Shown here: positions 1 through 8,619 of the stretch, one piece after another
Numbering within the stretch: position 1 is the first letter of the stretch
Layout of the letters: every line of letters starts with the position of its first letter
Program-made: the position numbers and the translations under genes
From: an uncultured Bacilli bacterium
GTDB lineage: Bacteria; Bacillota_I; Bacilli_A; ML615J-28; CAG-313
Length of the DNA stretch: 64,000 nucleotides
Direction: 5' to 3'
NCBI GenBank assembly: GCA_949879765.1
Contig: CATLBQ010000006.1
Span: 1-64,000, forward strand
The notes under the pieces: model-generated
What the model was told of the DNA's origin: nothing
The model's input: the letters and a program-made list of their open reading frames with translations, nothing else
The model's database searches: none

Positions 1-19
1 CACCTTTAGGTCTTCCCAT
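1..19 (-). CDS. 5' end of a truncated minus-strand gene (MGRPKG...), function unknown
   Basis: Reverse complement reads GGAGGTGATGAT-ATG GGA AGA CCT AAA GGT: good RBS plus start codon running off the window edge. Confidence 0.35.
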
Positions 20-205
20 ATCATCACCTCCATATAATTATAACAAAAAATGTTAGCAAACACATTTTTTTTGTGTCTACTAACATTTTACCATTTCAAA
101 TCCCTTATGGGGAGAAAGGATGAATAAAGATAATTCAAAGTTTAAAAAACAAGAAAACGGAATAATGTGGTATAATATATCTATATAATAAGGAAGGAGA
201 AGCCT

Positions 206-1078
206 ATGAAATCAAAAGTTTATTTTTCAAAACAAATCACACCAAGTGAGTTGGTCAAATTATATCACCGGTTAGGAAAAGAATTGACGGGAAATATTGC
301 AATTAAATTACACTCTGGTGAACCTGGAAATCAAAATTTTTTAGGCCCTGATTTCTTTTCAGAAATCATTCATGAAGTGAAAGGGACTGTAGTAGAATGC
401 AACACTGCATATGATGGTGGAAGAGATACCACCGAAAAACATATGAAAACATTCCAACAACATGGTTGGCTAGATGCGTTTAAAGTAGATTTGTTAGATA
501 AAGAAGGTCCCGATTTGGTGTTAGATATTCCAAATGGAAAAGTCATTCAAAAAAATTATGTAGGAAAAGACTTATCTCATTATGATTCAATGTTGGTTTT
601 GTCTCACTTTAAAGGTCATCCAATGGGCGGATATGGAGGAGCACTCAAGCAACTATCTATTGGTATAGCTTCATCTTATGGTAAGGCATATATTCATGGT
701 TGTGGGGTACCAGAAGATATTTGGACATCCAATCATGACCACTTTTTAGAGGCAATGGCAGAAGCAGCAGGTTCTATTGTATCTTATTTCAAGGGGCAAA
801 TTGTATATATCAATGTAATGAAGAATATGTCAGTGGATTGTGATTGTTGTGCTGTTGCGGAAGACCCATGTATAGCTGACATTGGTGTGTTGATTTCTGA
901 TGATCCAGTGGCAATTGATCAAGCTTGTATTGACTTGGTTTATGCTTCCACAGATCAAGGTCGTGCACACTTTATTGAGCGAGTAGAAAGTCGAAATGGG
1001 ATTCATACCATTGAAACTGCAGCTACACTTGGGTATGGTTCTAGAGATTATGAATTGATAAAGATTACTCATGAATAA
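206..1078 (+). CDS. DUF362 domain-containing protein
   Basis: 290-aa ORF with RBS (aaggaggag); Cys-containing CDCCAVAEDPC segment and DDPVAIDQACIDLV ending typical of DUF362 proteins. Confidence 0.75.
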   Translation: MKSKVYFSKQITPSELVKLYHRLGKELTGNIAIKLHSGEPGNQNFLGPDFFSEIIHEVKGTVVECNTAYDGGRDTTEKHMKTFQQHGWLDAFKVDLLDKEGPDLVLDIPNGKVIQKNYVGKDLSHYDSMLVLSHFKGHPMGGYGGALKQLSIGIASSYGKAYIHGCGVPEDIWTSNHDHFLEAMAEAAGSIVSYFKGQIVYINVMKNMSVDCDCCAVAEDPCIADIGVLISDDPVAIDQACIDLVYASTDQGRAHFIERVESRNGIHTIETAATLGYGSRDYELIKITHE

Positions 1079-1646
1079 AGCCTCCATTGCACTTCGAAAA
1101 ATGGTACTGAGTGTATGCTTTTTAGTGATGGGATGGTTGCTTCCTCTTGTGACACTGAGAATCCCAACCATTGGAAATATGCTTTGTCCAATGCATATAC
1201 CTGTCCTTTTGTGTGGGTTCATTTTAGGTCCTAAGTATGGGGGATTAGTTGGATTGATTTTACCCCTCACACGGTCTATATTTTGGGGTATGCCCCCATT
1301 ATATCCAACAGCCATTTGTATGATGGTCGAACTAGCTACTTATGGAATAGTGAATGGTATTGTATATGACCTACTTGGTGCCAAAATGAGAGCCGATGCT
1401 TTGGTTCGCATTTATACTGCTTTGATTGCTGCGATGTGTGTAGGAAGACTATTGTGGGGAGTATCTAGAATGGTCTGTGGCTTATTTGATACAAACAATT
1501 TTACTTGGTCACTTTTTATAACAGGTGCTTTTCTCACTGCTTGGCCAGGGATTCTCTTACAACTGATTCTTATTCCTATACTCATCAAAATGCTTTCTTA
1601 CTTACACATTTTAAAATGGGATACATCTCAAAACAAGGTCAGTTGA
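1071..1646 (+). CDS. ECF transporter S component-like membrane protein
   Basis: Hydrophobic multi-TM protein with CPMHIPVLLCGFILGPKYGGLVG motif typical of ECF S components; overlaps upstream CDS by 8 nt. Confidence 0.7.
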   Translation: MNKASIALRKMVLSVCFLVMGWLLPLVTLRIPTIGNMLCPMHIPVLLCGFILGPKYGGLVGLILPLTRSIFWGMPPLYPTAICMMVELATYGIVNGIVYDLLGAKMRADALVRIYTALIAAMCVGRLLWGVSRMVCGLFDTNNFTWSLFITGAFLTAWPGILLQLILIPILIKMLSYLHILKWDTSQNKVS

Positions 1647-1671
1647 TCTTGTTTTTATTATGAATCATTTT

Positions 1672-1702
1672 TGCATATTATTTTAAAATATGACTCATAC
1701 TA
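1672..1702 (+). promoter_or_regulatory. Putative sigma-G/sigma-F-type forespore promoter of gpr
   Basis: TGCATA-18 nt-CATACTA directly upstream of gpr; resembles B. subtilis sigma-G consensus. Confidence 0.5.
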
Positions 1703-1717
1703 TTTTGAGGTGATAAA

Positions 1718-2773
1718 ATGAATAAAAATGAAAATGCTTATTTTGTAATGGCAAGAACCGATCTTGCTTATGATGAATATCAAAAACATCTTGATGAAGA
1801 TATTCCTGATTTTGTGACACATAGTTATACTTCATTTGATATTCCCATTCATAAAAGTATTGTTGGAGAAAAAGCATCAGAAATTGTGAGTAAAAAACCA
1901 GGGAATTACTATACAATTGATTTATCTAAAATCAATATCCATGATACGCTTCATTTGGAAAAAACGGAAAAAGCGGTTGCGGAAGTCTTAGTAGAATGCT
2001 TAAAAGAAAATCATTTGTTGGGCCAAAAAGCGTTTGTGGTTGGATTAGGAAATAGTAATGTGACACCAGATGCTATCGGTCCAATTGTTATCGATAACAC
2101 AATTGTAACGAGACATTTGGCGAATATGAATGCCCTAAGTGAAGGCTTTTCAAATGTTTGTGCGATGTCACCTGGTGTGATGGGGACAACAGGAATAGAA
2201 ACTTATGATGTTATTGAGACGGTTTTAGAAAAAGTAAAAGCAGATTTTGTAATAGTTATTGATGCACTGGCTACGAATTCAGTTGAACGTATCAATAAAA
2301 CCATTCAAATTACAGATACAGGAATTAAACCAGGATCAGGCGTAGGGAATAAACGGAAAGAAATTTCTTTTGAAACCTTACATAAACCGGTTATAGCTAT
2401 TGGTATTCCTACGGTTGTAGATGCAACAACAATTACAGTCAATACCATTCAAATGGTGCTAAAATATTTAAATTTAGAATTAAATGGAAAAACATCTAAA
2501 GCCAATGCACTTTCATCTACACTCGTGAAGGAAAATTTAAATCAACCACAAGATATTCAAGAACCAACCAAAGCTGCCTTTTTTGGACAATTTGGTACGT
2601 TAAGTGAAGCTGAACAGCGCACACTAGTAGAAGAAGTTCTTACACCTAATGGATTTAATTTAATGGTTACACCAAAAGAAATTGATACGGAAGTGGATGA
2701 TTTGTCTAAAATTATTGCCAATTCGATTAATTTGGCTTTACATCCAGGTCTATATAATGGATATAGTGAATAA
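1718..2773 (+). CDS. gpr: GPR endopeptidase (spore germination protease)
   Basis: MARTDLAYDE..., VVGLGNSNVTPDAIGP, MSPGVMGTTGIET, DALA, GSGVGNKR motifs of GPR (peptidase A25). Confidence 0.93.
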   Translation: MNKNENAYFVMARTDLAYDEYQKHLDEDIPDFVTHSYTSFDIPIHKSIVGEKASEIVSKKPGNYYTIDLSKINIHDTLHLEKTEKAVAEVLVECLKENHLLGQKAFVVGLGNSNVTPDAIGPIVIDNTIVTRHLANMNALSEGFSNVCAMSPGVMGTTGIETYDVIETVLEKVKADFVIVIDALATNSVERINKTIQITDTGIKPGSGVGNKRKEISFETLHKPVIAIGIPTVVDATTITVNTIQMVLKYLNLELNGKTSKANALSSTLVKENLNQPQDIQEPTKAAFFGQFGTLSEAEQRTLVEEVLTPNGFNLMVTPKEIDTEVDDLSKIIANSINLALHPGLYNGYSE

Positions 2774-2791
2774 AATATCTTAGGTGATATT

Positions 2792-3052
2792 TTGAATTAT
2801 AAAGTGAGTATCTTATTGTTATTAGCTATTTTTTCTTTTGTCAATAATTTATTTCTTCATTTTGATCAGTTAAAACAGATGCATCAAGAAGAAACCGTAG
2901 AAGTGTTTTACATGAAAGTAGAACCTGATGTGGAAATGGAACACCCTATTGGTTCGTATGTCAAGACGATTTATGATTACACGATATATTTTATCTTTTT
3001 CTTTAATATTCATGATATTCGTTCTATTATTACGGTCCAAAATTATGCTTAG
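2792..3052 (+). CDS. Small membrane protein of unknown function
   Basis: 86-aa ORF with two hydrophobic segments immediately downstream of gpr. Confidence 0.45.
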   Translation: MNYKVSILLLLAIFSFVNNLFLHFDQLKQMHQEETVEVFYMKVEPDVEMEHPIGSYVKTIYDYTIYFIFFFNIHDIRSIITVQNYA

Positions 3053-3060
3053 GTGAACAA

Positions 3061-3321
3061 ATGAAAAAATTATGTATCATTGCGTTTATTTTATTCATTT
3101 TTATTTTAGGATTAAAAATGGGGGAGACTTCTCATTCCCCTAATGGCATTTTGGAAAATGAAAAAGATAAGTTCGAAACAGAAATTACAACTCCGAACAA
3201 TGGGTATATACCTAAGGCACTTCAACCTGAGGAAAATGTAGTGAATAAGACTGCTCATAAAATTGATCGTATGATTGATCAAGTAGTAGAAAAAATGAAA
3301 AGTATTTTAAAAAAATTATAA
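3061..3321 (+). CDS. Small membrane-anchored protein, possible YqxA/DUF3679-like
   Basis: N-terminal TM followed by short polar tail; position gpr-x-yqxA matches B. subtilis gpr-spoIIP-yqxA order (weak similarity by eye). Confidence 0.45.
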   Translation: MKKLCIIAFILFIFILGLKMGETSHSPNGILENEKDKFETEITTPNNGYIPKALQPEENVVNKTAHKIDRMIDQVVEKMKSILKKL

Positions 3322-3324
3322 ATA

Positions 3325-3358
3325 AAATACCTAAAGAAATGCTCTTTAGGTATTTTTT
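3325..3358 (+). terminator. Rho-independent terminator
   Basis: AAATACCTAAAG-AAATGCT-CTTTAGGTATTTTTT hairpin. Confidence 0.8.
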
Positions 3359-3434
3359 ATTTTCTAGAATGAAACAGTGGCTAAAAAAAGAATAGTTTGA
3401 TATAATATATAAAAAAGACAAGGAGAAAAAGACA

Positions 3435-3749
3435 ATGATCAAGCATATTGTTTGTTTTAAATTTATAAATTCCAATAGCGAGGACTTAGAAAAAGCAAAA
3501 TCGATTTTGCTCTCTATGAAGGGCAATGTACCGATGCTTATAGATGTTACAGTGGGAATCGATTTTTTACATTCGCCACGTTCATACGATTTGATTTTGG
3601 AAACCTATTTTCAGACAAAAGAGGATTTGTCAGCTTACCAAAACGACCCCTATCATTGTGAAGTAGTCAAACAGTATATGCACGCTCATACCCAAGCAAG
3701 TGTTGCAATTGATTATGAATTGGAGGATAATTATGAAATACAAAATTAA
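3435..3749 (+). CDS. Dabb (stress-responsive alpha/beta barrel) family protein
   Basis: MIKHIVCFKF...; VGIDFLHSPRSYDLILET; YQNDPYHCEVVKQYM typical Dabb pattern. Confidence 0.8.
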   Translation: MIKHIVCFKFINSNSEDLEKAKSILLSMKGNVPMLIDVTVGIDFLHSPRSYDLILETYFQTKEDLSAYQNDPYHCEVVKQYMHAHTQASVAIDYELEDNYEIQN

Positions 3750-4455
3750 AGATCATCAAATTGGAGTAGATTTTTGGAATAGTAAACAAGAACTATTTGA
3801 AAGTTTTTATGGCGCATTTTATGAGTTTATCTTCAATCATGGTGGTAAAGAAGATTTAGCTGCACATCAAATCTATAGCAAAGCTGATTTTTATGCTTAT
3901 GCAGATTGGTTTGCGGATGGAAAAGATAGTTGTTATGCGATGGGATTTTCATTTCATTCCTATTATTTAACCGTAGAAGAAGGAGGAAAGTTAGAAAACC
4001 AACCTACAACAACTTTTATTGGTTATTGCTATCAAAATGGCTTATTCACAGATTTTTTAAACTTCTTAATTACCTTCTTTGCTTGGTGGAGAAATGACGA
4101 GGGATGTACTTGCTTTAATCCGTATAATCATGCTGATGACTTTTTCAATTCATCATGGGCTGCACTAGTAGACACCTCTAAACTATTTTATTTATCGGCA
4201 GAAACCGTTTATCATTGGCAATCCTTCCGGGTAAAATATGCACTAGATTACATTCCTGGTGTAATTTTGCATCACCCTATAGATGAAAATGATCGAATGA
4301 GAGTAGCTGGGTATGAATTTAAAGGCTTTGAAAAAGAAGAGAATGAATGGGTTGCTTCTTTTCAAAGAAAAGATACCTATAATTACTGGGAGAAGGAAGA
4401 AAAAACAATTCAAAAAGTGTATGTAGAAAACTATAAGAAGGTAGATCCTGCCTAA
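3733..4455 (+). CDS. Uncharacterised protein sharing a ~150-aa domain with the InlB-repeat lipoprotein at 27161
   Basis: Start at internal Met (MKYKIKDHQIG) after RBS GGAGG; GGKLENQ...FIGYC...WRNDEG...DFFNSSWAALVDTSKLFY matches GGKLEDQ...FIGYC...WRKDEG...DFLASAWASLVDTAKFFY. Confidence 0.8.
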   Translation: MKYKIKDHQIGVDFWNSKQELFESFYGAFYEFIFNHGGKEDLAAHQIYSKADFYAYADWFADGKDSCYAMGFSFHSYYLTVEEGGKLENQPTTTFIGYCYQNGLFTDFLNFLITFFAWWRNDEGCTCFNPYNHADDFFNSSWAALVDTSKLFYLSAETVYHWQSFRVKYALDYIPGVILHHPIDENDRMRVAGYEFKGFEKEENEWVASFQRKDTYNYWEKEEKTIQKVYVENYKKVDPA

Positions 4456-4456
4456 A

Positions 4457-5248
4457 ATGAAAAATTATGCCCTGATTACAGGTGCTAGTAGAGGAATAGG
4501 CCTTGAACTAGCCAAACTTTTCGCAAAGGATGGATATCCTTTGATATTAGTAGCCAGAAGCAAAGATCAATTGGAACGTATTCGAGAAACATTGATCAAC
4601 GCATACCATATAGATGTTGTCATTATGGTTGAGGATTTATCTATTCCTTATATTGCGAAAACTATCTATCAAAACATTGTTCAAAAGGGATTAAGGGTTG
4701 ATTATTTGGTCAATAATGCTGGATTTGGAGATTATGGTCCATTCCTTCAGGCTAGTTTAGAGCGCCACTATGAGATGATTCAAGTGAATGTGTTATCTGT
4801 TATGGAATTGTGCCATTATTTTGCCAATGATATGAAGCAGCATCATTTTGGTCATATTTTAAATGTGGGTTCGATTGCTTCGTTTTTTCCTGGACCTTTT
4901 ATGGCTACCTATTATGCAAGTAAAGCATTTGTGCTTTCTTTTTCAGAAGCATTGAGTAAGGAATTGAGACCCTATGGTATTTTTGTAACTGTACTTTGTC
5001 CTGGCACAACTGATACTCATTTTTTTCAAGTGGCCAATGCATCTAGTGATAAAACGGATTTACTGAAACATATGCGACCAGCAAGTGCATATAGTGTTGC
5101 TCAATATGGCTATCATAAGATGATGAAAAAAAAGGTGATAGCAGTCTATGGAATGAAAAATAGAACTGCTATTTTTATGAATCGTTTGATTAGTAGACGT
5201 TTATCGAGAAATATTGTATATCGTATTCAAAGTGAGCGTTCTAAATAA
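4457..5248 (+). CDS. SDR family oxidoreductase
   Basis: TGASRGIG cofactor motif, NNAG, YYASK catalytic motif. Confidence 0.9.
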   Translation: MKNYALITGASRGIGLELAKLFAKDGYPLILVARSKDQLERIRETLINAYHIDVVIMVEDLSIPYIAKTIYQNIVQKGLRVDYLVNNAGFGDYGPFLQASLERHYEMIQVNVLSVMELCHYFANDMKQHHFGHILNVGSIASFFPGPFMATYYASKAFVLSFSEALSKELRPYGIFVTVLCPGTTDTHFFQVANASSDKTDLLKHMRPASAYSVAQYGYHKMMKKKVIAVYGMKNRTAIFMNRLISRRLSRNIVYRIQSERSK

Positions 5249-5260
5249 AGCGGATGTAAT

Positions 5261-5297
5261 GAAAAATACACACTAGAGGTTCTAGTGTGTATTTGTT
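5261..5297. terminator. Bidirectional terminator between convergent genes
   Basis: AAAAATACACACTAGA-GG-TTCTAGTGTGTATTTGTTT. Confidence 0.75.
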
Positions 5298-6670
5298 TGT
5301 ATATCAAGCGGATGGCGTTTCTCTTTCGGAAAGGTTATGTAAAGCAAAATAGCAAGTATTCCTGCAAAACTGTCGACTATGGGTTGAGCCATAATGACAC
5401 CATAAATGGGAATCCACTGGTTTAATATTAACATTAAAGGAATATCAATGATACCTTTTCTAAGTAAAATGAGAATCAATGCGCGAATATTTTGTTTTGT
5501 AGCCTGAAATATGGTATTGCCCAAAAAAATAAGCGAAGTAAGGGGCATAGAAATGCATAAGATGCGCAAGAATTGGCTTGCATACATAATTGTTTTTTCA
5601 TCTTTTATAAAGAGTTGAACAATGGATCGAGGGAAAATACTAAATAAGATGACACAAAGGGTAGCAAAAATAAGCATAGTTATTCCCGAAAAATAAATTG
5701 CTTTTTTCATTCGGTTGGTGTTGTTTGCTGCATAATTATAGCCAATTAGAGGAAGAATTCCTTGGGATAATCCTTGAGCAAAGGCAATAATACAAAGATC
5801 TACCTTTTTAGCAATACTCACACCCGAGATAGCTGCCTCATCTACATTTGACATTAACTTATTGATGACGGTATTACTCAGTAAAGCCATTAGAGAAAGA
5901 AGAAAACTAGATAGACCAGAACCAATGATTTCTAGCGTGACGTGCTCTTCAATTTTTAAGTTACGCCAATGAAAACGAAGGGGACTTTTATTTTTTGTTT
6001 TGTATAATAATAGAATAAAATAGAAGGTAGCAATCCAATTCGAAAGCAGTGTTGCAATAGCTGCTCCTACTACATTTAAACGAAAAACAAAAATAAAAAG
6101 AGGATCGAGTAGCATATTGATGATACCACCCATAGCGATACCAATGCTCGATTCTTTCGACATCCCTATAGAACGAATTAAGTGGGACAAAGTAAAATTG
6201 AGTACTGATGGTAGTGTACCTAGTATAACAACATAAAATAGATATTGACTTGCAAAAGTATAGGTATTGGTTGTAGCACCTAAAACGGATAATAGAGGCC
6301 TTTGAAATCCCAAAACCAATAATGCATAAGCAATAGATATCAAAATAGAACCCCAAAGACTCACAGTAGCAATTTTTTGGATGCGTTTTTGATTATTTAC
6401 ACCTAAGGCTCGCGATATAGCACTAGCTCCACCAATACCTAACAGATTTGCAATAGCTGTAGTCATCATAAAAGCAGGATGACAGATGGTAATTGCCGCC
6501 ATTTGATAAGTATCATTCAATTGCCCAATAAAATAGGTATCTGCCCAATTATAGATAATTGTAATCAATTGACTAATAATAGTGGGAATGGCTAAATAAC
6601 AAACAGCCTTGGGTATGCTCATTTTTTCAAAAAGAAATTGTTTTTCTTTTAGATTGTTCATAATATTCAC
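5282..6670 (-). CDS. MATE family efflux transporter
   Basis: 12-TM protein with MATE signatures (IPTIISQLITIIYNWADTYFIGQL, GIGGASAISRALG). Confidence 0.88.
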   Translation of the reverse strand: MNIMNNLKEKQFLFEKMSIPKAVCYLAIPTIISQLITIIYNWADTYFIGQLNDTYQMAAITICHPAFMMTTAIANLLGIGGASAISRALGVNNQKRIQKIATVSLWGSILISIAYALLVLGFQRPLLSVLGATTNTYTFASQYLFYVVILGTLPSVLNFTLSHLIRSIGMSKESSIGIAMGGIINMLLDPLFIFVFRLNVVGAAIATLLSNWIATFYFILLLYKTKNKSPLRFHWRNLKIEEHVTLEIIGSGLSSFLLSLMALLSNTVINKLMSNVDEAAISGVSIAKKVDLCIIAFAQGLSQGILPLIGYNYAANNTNRMKKAIYFSGITMLIFATLCVILFSIFPRSIVQLFIKDEKTIMYASQFLRILCISMPLTSLIFLGNTIFQATKQNIRALILILLRKGIIDIPLMLILNQWIPIYGVIMAQPIVDSFAGILAILLYITFPKEKRHPLDIQTNTH

Positions 6671-6765
6671 TCTTTCTTATATTATGTATTTTATCATAAA
6701 AAAGTGATTTTTTCAGTAAAAATGAAAAAAACTTTGAGTGTGTATCACCCAAAGTTTTTTAAGAT

Positions 6766-8289
6766 TTACTTAATAATAGTTGGAACTAAGAAGTAAACAA
6801 GGAATAATGCTGTAACGATAAGTGCCACAATAGAAATTTCCCATTTTGGTTTTTCACCTTTGTTACATGCATATTTAATGACATCTATTAAGAAAGTAAA
6901 TAATGCAATAATAACATAAGTAATTAATCCAAGTCCAATACCATTGGTAATAGAATAAGAAAGTGGCATCATTGCAATAGTAACAAAAGCTGGAACAGCT
7001 GCTTTTGGAGTAGAGAAATCAATATTTTTTACATTAGACATCATTAAAACTCCAACATAAAGAAGTGCACCAGCAGCAGCAGCACTAGGAATAAATGCAA
7101 ATACTGGTAATAAGAAAATAGATAATAAGAATAAAAGAGCAGTAACTAAAGCAGTTAAACCAGTTTTACCACCTACAGCGACACCAGCACCAGATTCAAC
7201 AAAAGTTGTAACAGTAGATGTACCTAAAACAGCACCAGTACAAGTAGCAATAGAGTCAGATAACATAATTTTTCCATAGTTTTGTGGAACACCATTTTCG
7301 TCTAAAAGATTTGCATTTGCACAACATCCAACAACGGTTCCCATTGTATCAAACATATCAATCATCGCAAATGTGATAACAAGCATAATACAAGTCATTA
7401 AAGAACCTTCAGGGAAATTGAAACCTTCTGTGAAAGTAGCAGCAAAGATACCACCTTTACTAGTATCAAATGAGAAGAAGTTTGCAAAATTTTCCCAGAA
7501 TTTCCAAGTTACACCACTTGATTTACCAAGAAGGATATCAATATCGGTAACACCTAAAGGCCAAGCAAGAAGCGTTGCAGCAAGAATACCTAAAACAACA
7601 GCACCTTTAACTTTAAAGTGAGATAATACAGCAATTACAACAAAACTAAATAGACCAACAATAGCCGTTCTAGCTACACCACCAGCAGCCCATGCTTCTT
7701 TTGAATTTAAAGATACAAATTGTAATAATGTATAAGGGTTATCTTGAACAATTCCTGCATTTTGTAATCCAATGAAAGCAATAAAAAGTCCAATACCAAC
7801 TGGAATAGCAGTACGTACCGCTTTAGGCATACCTACAAAAATCAATTCTCTTAGAGTGATGACTTGTCCAGTAGTTTTATTTTTACCAGCAGGAATGATA
7901 GATAAAAGTAAGAATACAATACCACTGATTAAAACTAAAAGCATTGCATTGCCAAATGAGAAGGCAAATCCCATGAATCCACCAAGAATTGAACCTACTT
8001 GAGAGTTAAGTCCCATACCAGAAGCTTGTGCAAGTGGCATTTTAGCAAGTAGAGCCATCAATAATGTACCAATAACAGCACCTAATGCAGTAGCAATAAA
8101 TACAGATGGCCATTTTGGATCTGCAATGTTGAATAGTAAAATTTGGTTAGGGTTAACAGTTAGAATGTATGCCATTGCCAAGAATGTTGCGATACCTGCT
8201 AATACCTCCACTTTTAGTGTTGACCCAGCTTTAGAAACGCCAAAAAAGCTGTCGAGCTTGCCAACATTTTTTTGTTTGTTGTCTTCCAT
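6766..8289 (-). CDS. NCS2 family permease (guanine/hypoxanthine-type)
   Basis: Start MEDNKQKNVGKLDSFFGVSKAGST; NCS2 AzgA-like motifs (GMGLNSQVG, DMFDTMGTVVG); downstream of a purine riboswitch. Confidence 0.9.
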   Translation of the reverse strand: MEDNKQKNVGKLDSFFGVSKAGSTLKVEVLAGIATFLAMAYILTVNPNQILLFNIADPKWPSVFIATALGAVIGTLLMALLAKMPLAQASGMGLNSQVGSILGGFMGFAFSFGNAMLLVLISGIVFLLLSIIPAGKNKTTGQVITLRELIFVGMPKAVRTAIPVGIGLFIAFIGLQNAGIVQDNPYTLLQFVSLNSKEAWAAGGVARTAIVGLFSFVVIAVLSHFKVKGAVVLGILAATLLAWPLGVTDIDILLGKSSGVTWKFWENFANFFSFDTSKGGIFAATFTEGFNFPEGSLMTCIMLVITFAMIDMFDTMGTVVGCCANANLLDENGVPQNYGKIMLSDSIATCTGAVLGTSTVTTFVESGAGVAVGGKTGLTALVTALLFLLSIFLLPVFAFIPSAAAAGALLYVGVLMMSNVKNIDFSTPKAAVPAFVTIAMMPLSYSITNGIGLGLITYVIIALFTFLIDVIKYACNKGEKPKWEISIVALIVTALFLVYFLVPTIIK

Positions 8290-8360
8290 AAAAAGAAGTC
8301 CTCCTTGAAAAATTTTGTTGTAAAAAGCCATAACAGCGGTTTTTTTGATGATTCAATTGT

Positions 8361-8427
8361 ACCATAGTATTATCATTTACGGTGATAATGTAGAAACTCC
8401 CAAACCATATTATTGAGATTATATGAC
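8361..8427 (-). ncRNA. Purine riboswitch (guanine class)
   Basis: Reverse complement GTCATATAATCTCAATAATATGGTTTGGGAGTTTCTACATTATCACCGTAAATGATAATACTATGGT matches conserved J1/2, J2/3 and P3-J3/1 elements; ACTATG implies C74, i.e. guanine specificity. Confidence 0.93.
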
Positions 8428-8515
8428 TTTTACCCCTATATTATATAATAATCAAAAATGTTAGTAAAAGGTTTTTAATTAGAAAACGATTTCAAAAAAT
8501 CCCTTTCGCTTTTAA

Positions 8516-8544
8516 TTGACAAAAAATTTCTTTTTTTATATAAT
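8516..8544 (+). promoter_or_regulatory. Sigma-A promoter of pyrG
   Basis: TTGACA-17 nt-TATAAT, followed 5 nt later by GGGC start. Confidence 0.85.
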
Positions 8545-8568
8545 AATAAGGGCGCCCAAAAGAGCGCT

Positions 8569-8590
8569 ATCCCGATTTATCGGGTTTTTT
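8569..8590 (+). terminator. pyrG leader attenuator terminator
   Basis: CCCGATTTATCGGGTTTTTT hairpin plus U-tract ~20 nt after predicted +1. Confidence 0.8.
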
Positions 8591-8619
8591 ATTTTTTAAA
8601 TGATTTGCAGGAGGTTAAT

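Noticed and set aside
830-1315. 161-aa minus-strand ORF antisense to the DUF362/ECF genes
   Set aside because: Antisense to well-supported coding sequence; composition is that of a shadow ORF and no recognisable domain.
1071-1646. Possible alternative genetic code (TGA = Trp) given the Mollicutes-like AT-richness
   Set aside because: The frame here ends at TGA immediately after the conserved product and Trp residues are encoded by TGG, so the standard/bacterial code fits.
2792-3052. Degenerate spoIIP pseudogene
   Set aside because: No residual amidase motifs are visible; the ORF is intact and too short to support a pseudogene claim.
5988-6356. 122-aa minus-strand ORF inside the MATE gene
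   Set aside because: Same-strand out-of-frame shadow of the MATE transporter; Cys/Tyr/Ile-biased nonsense composition.
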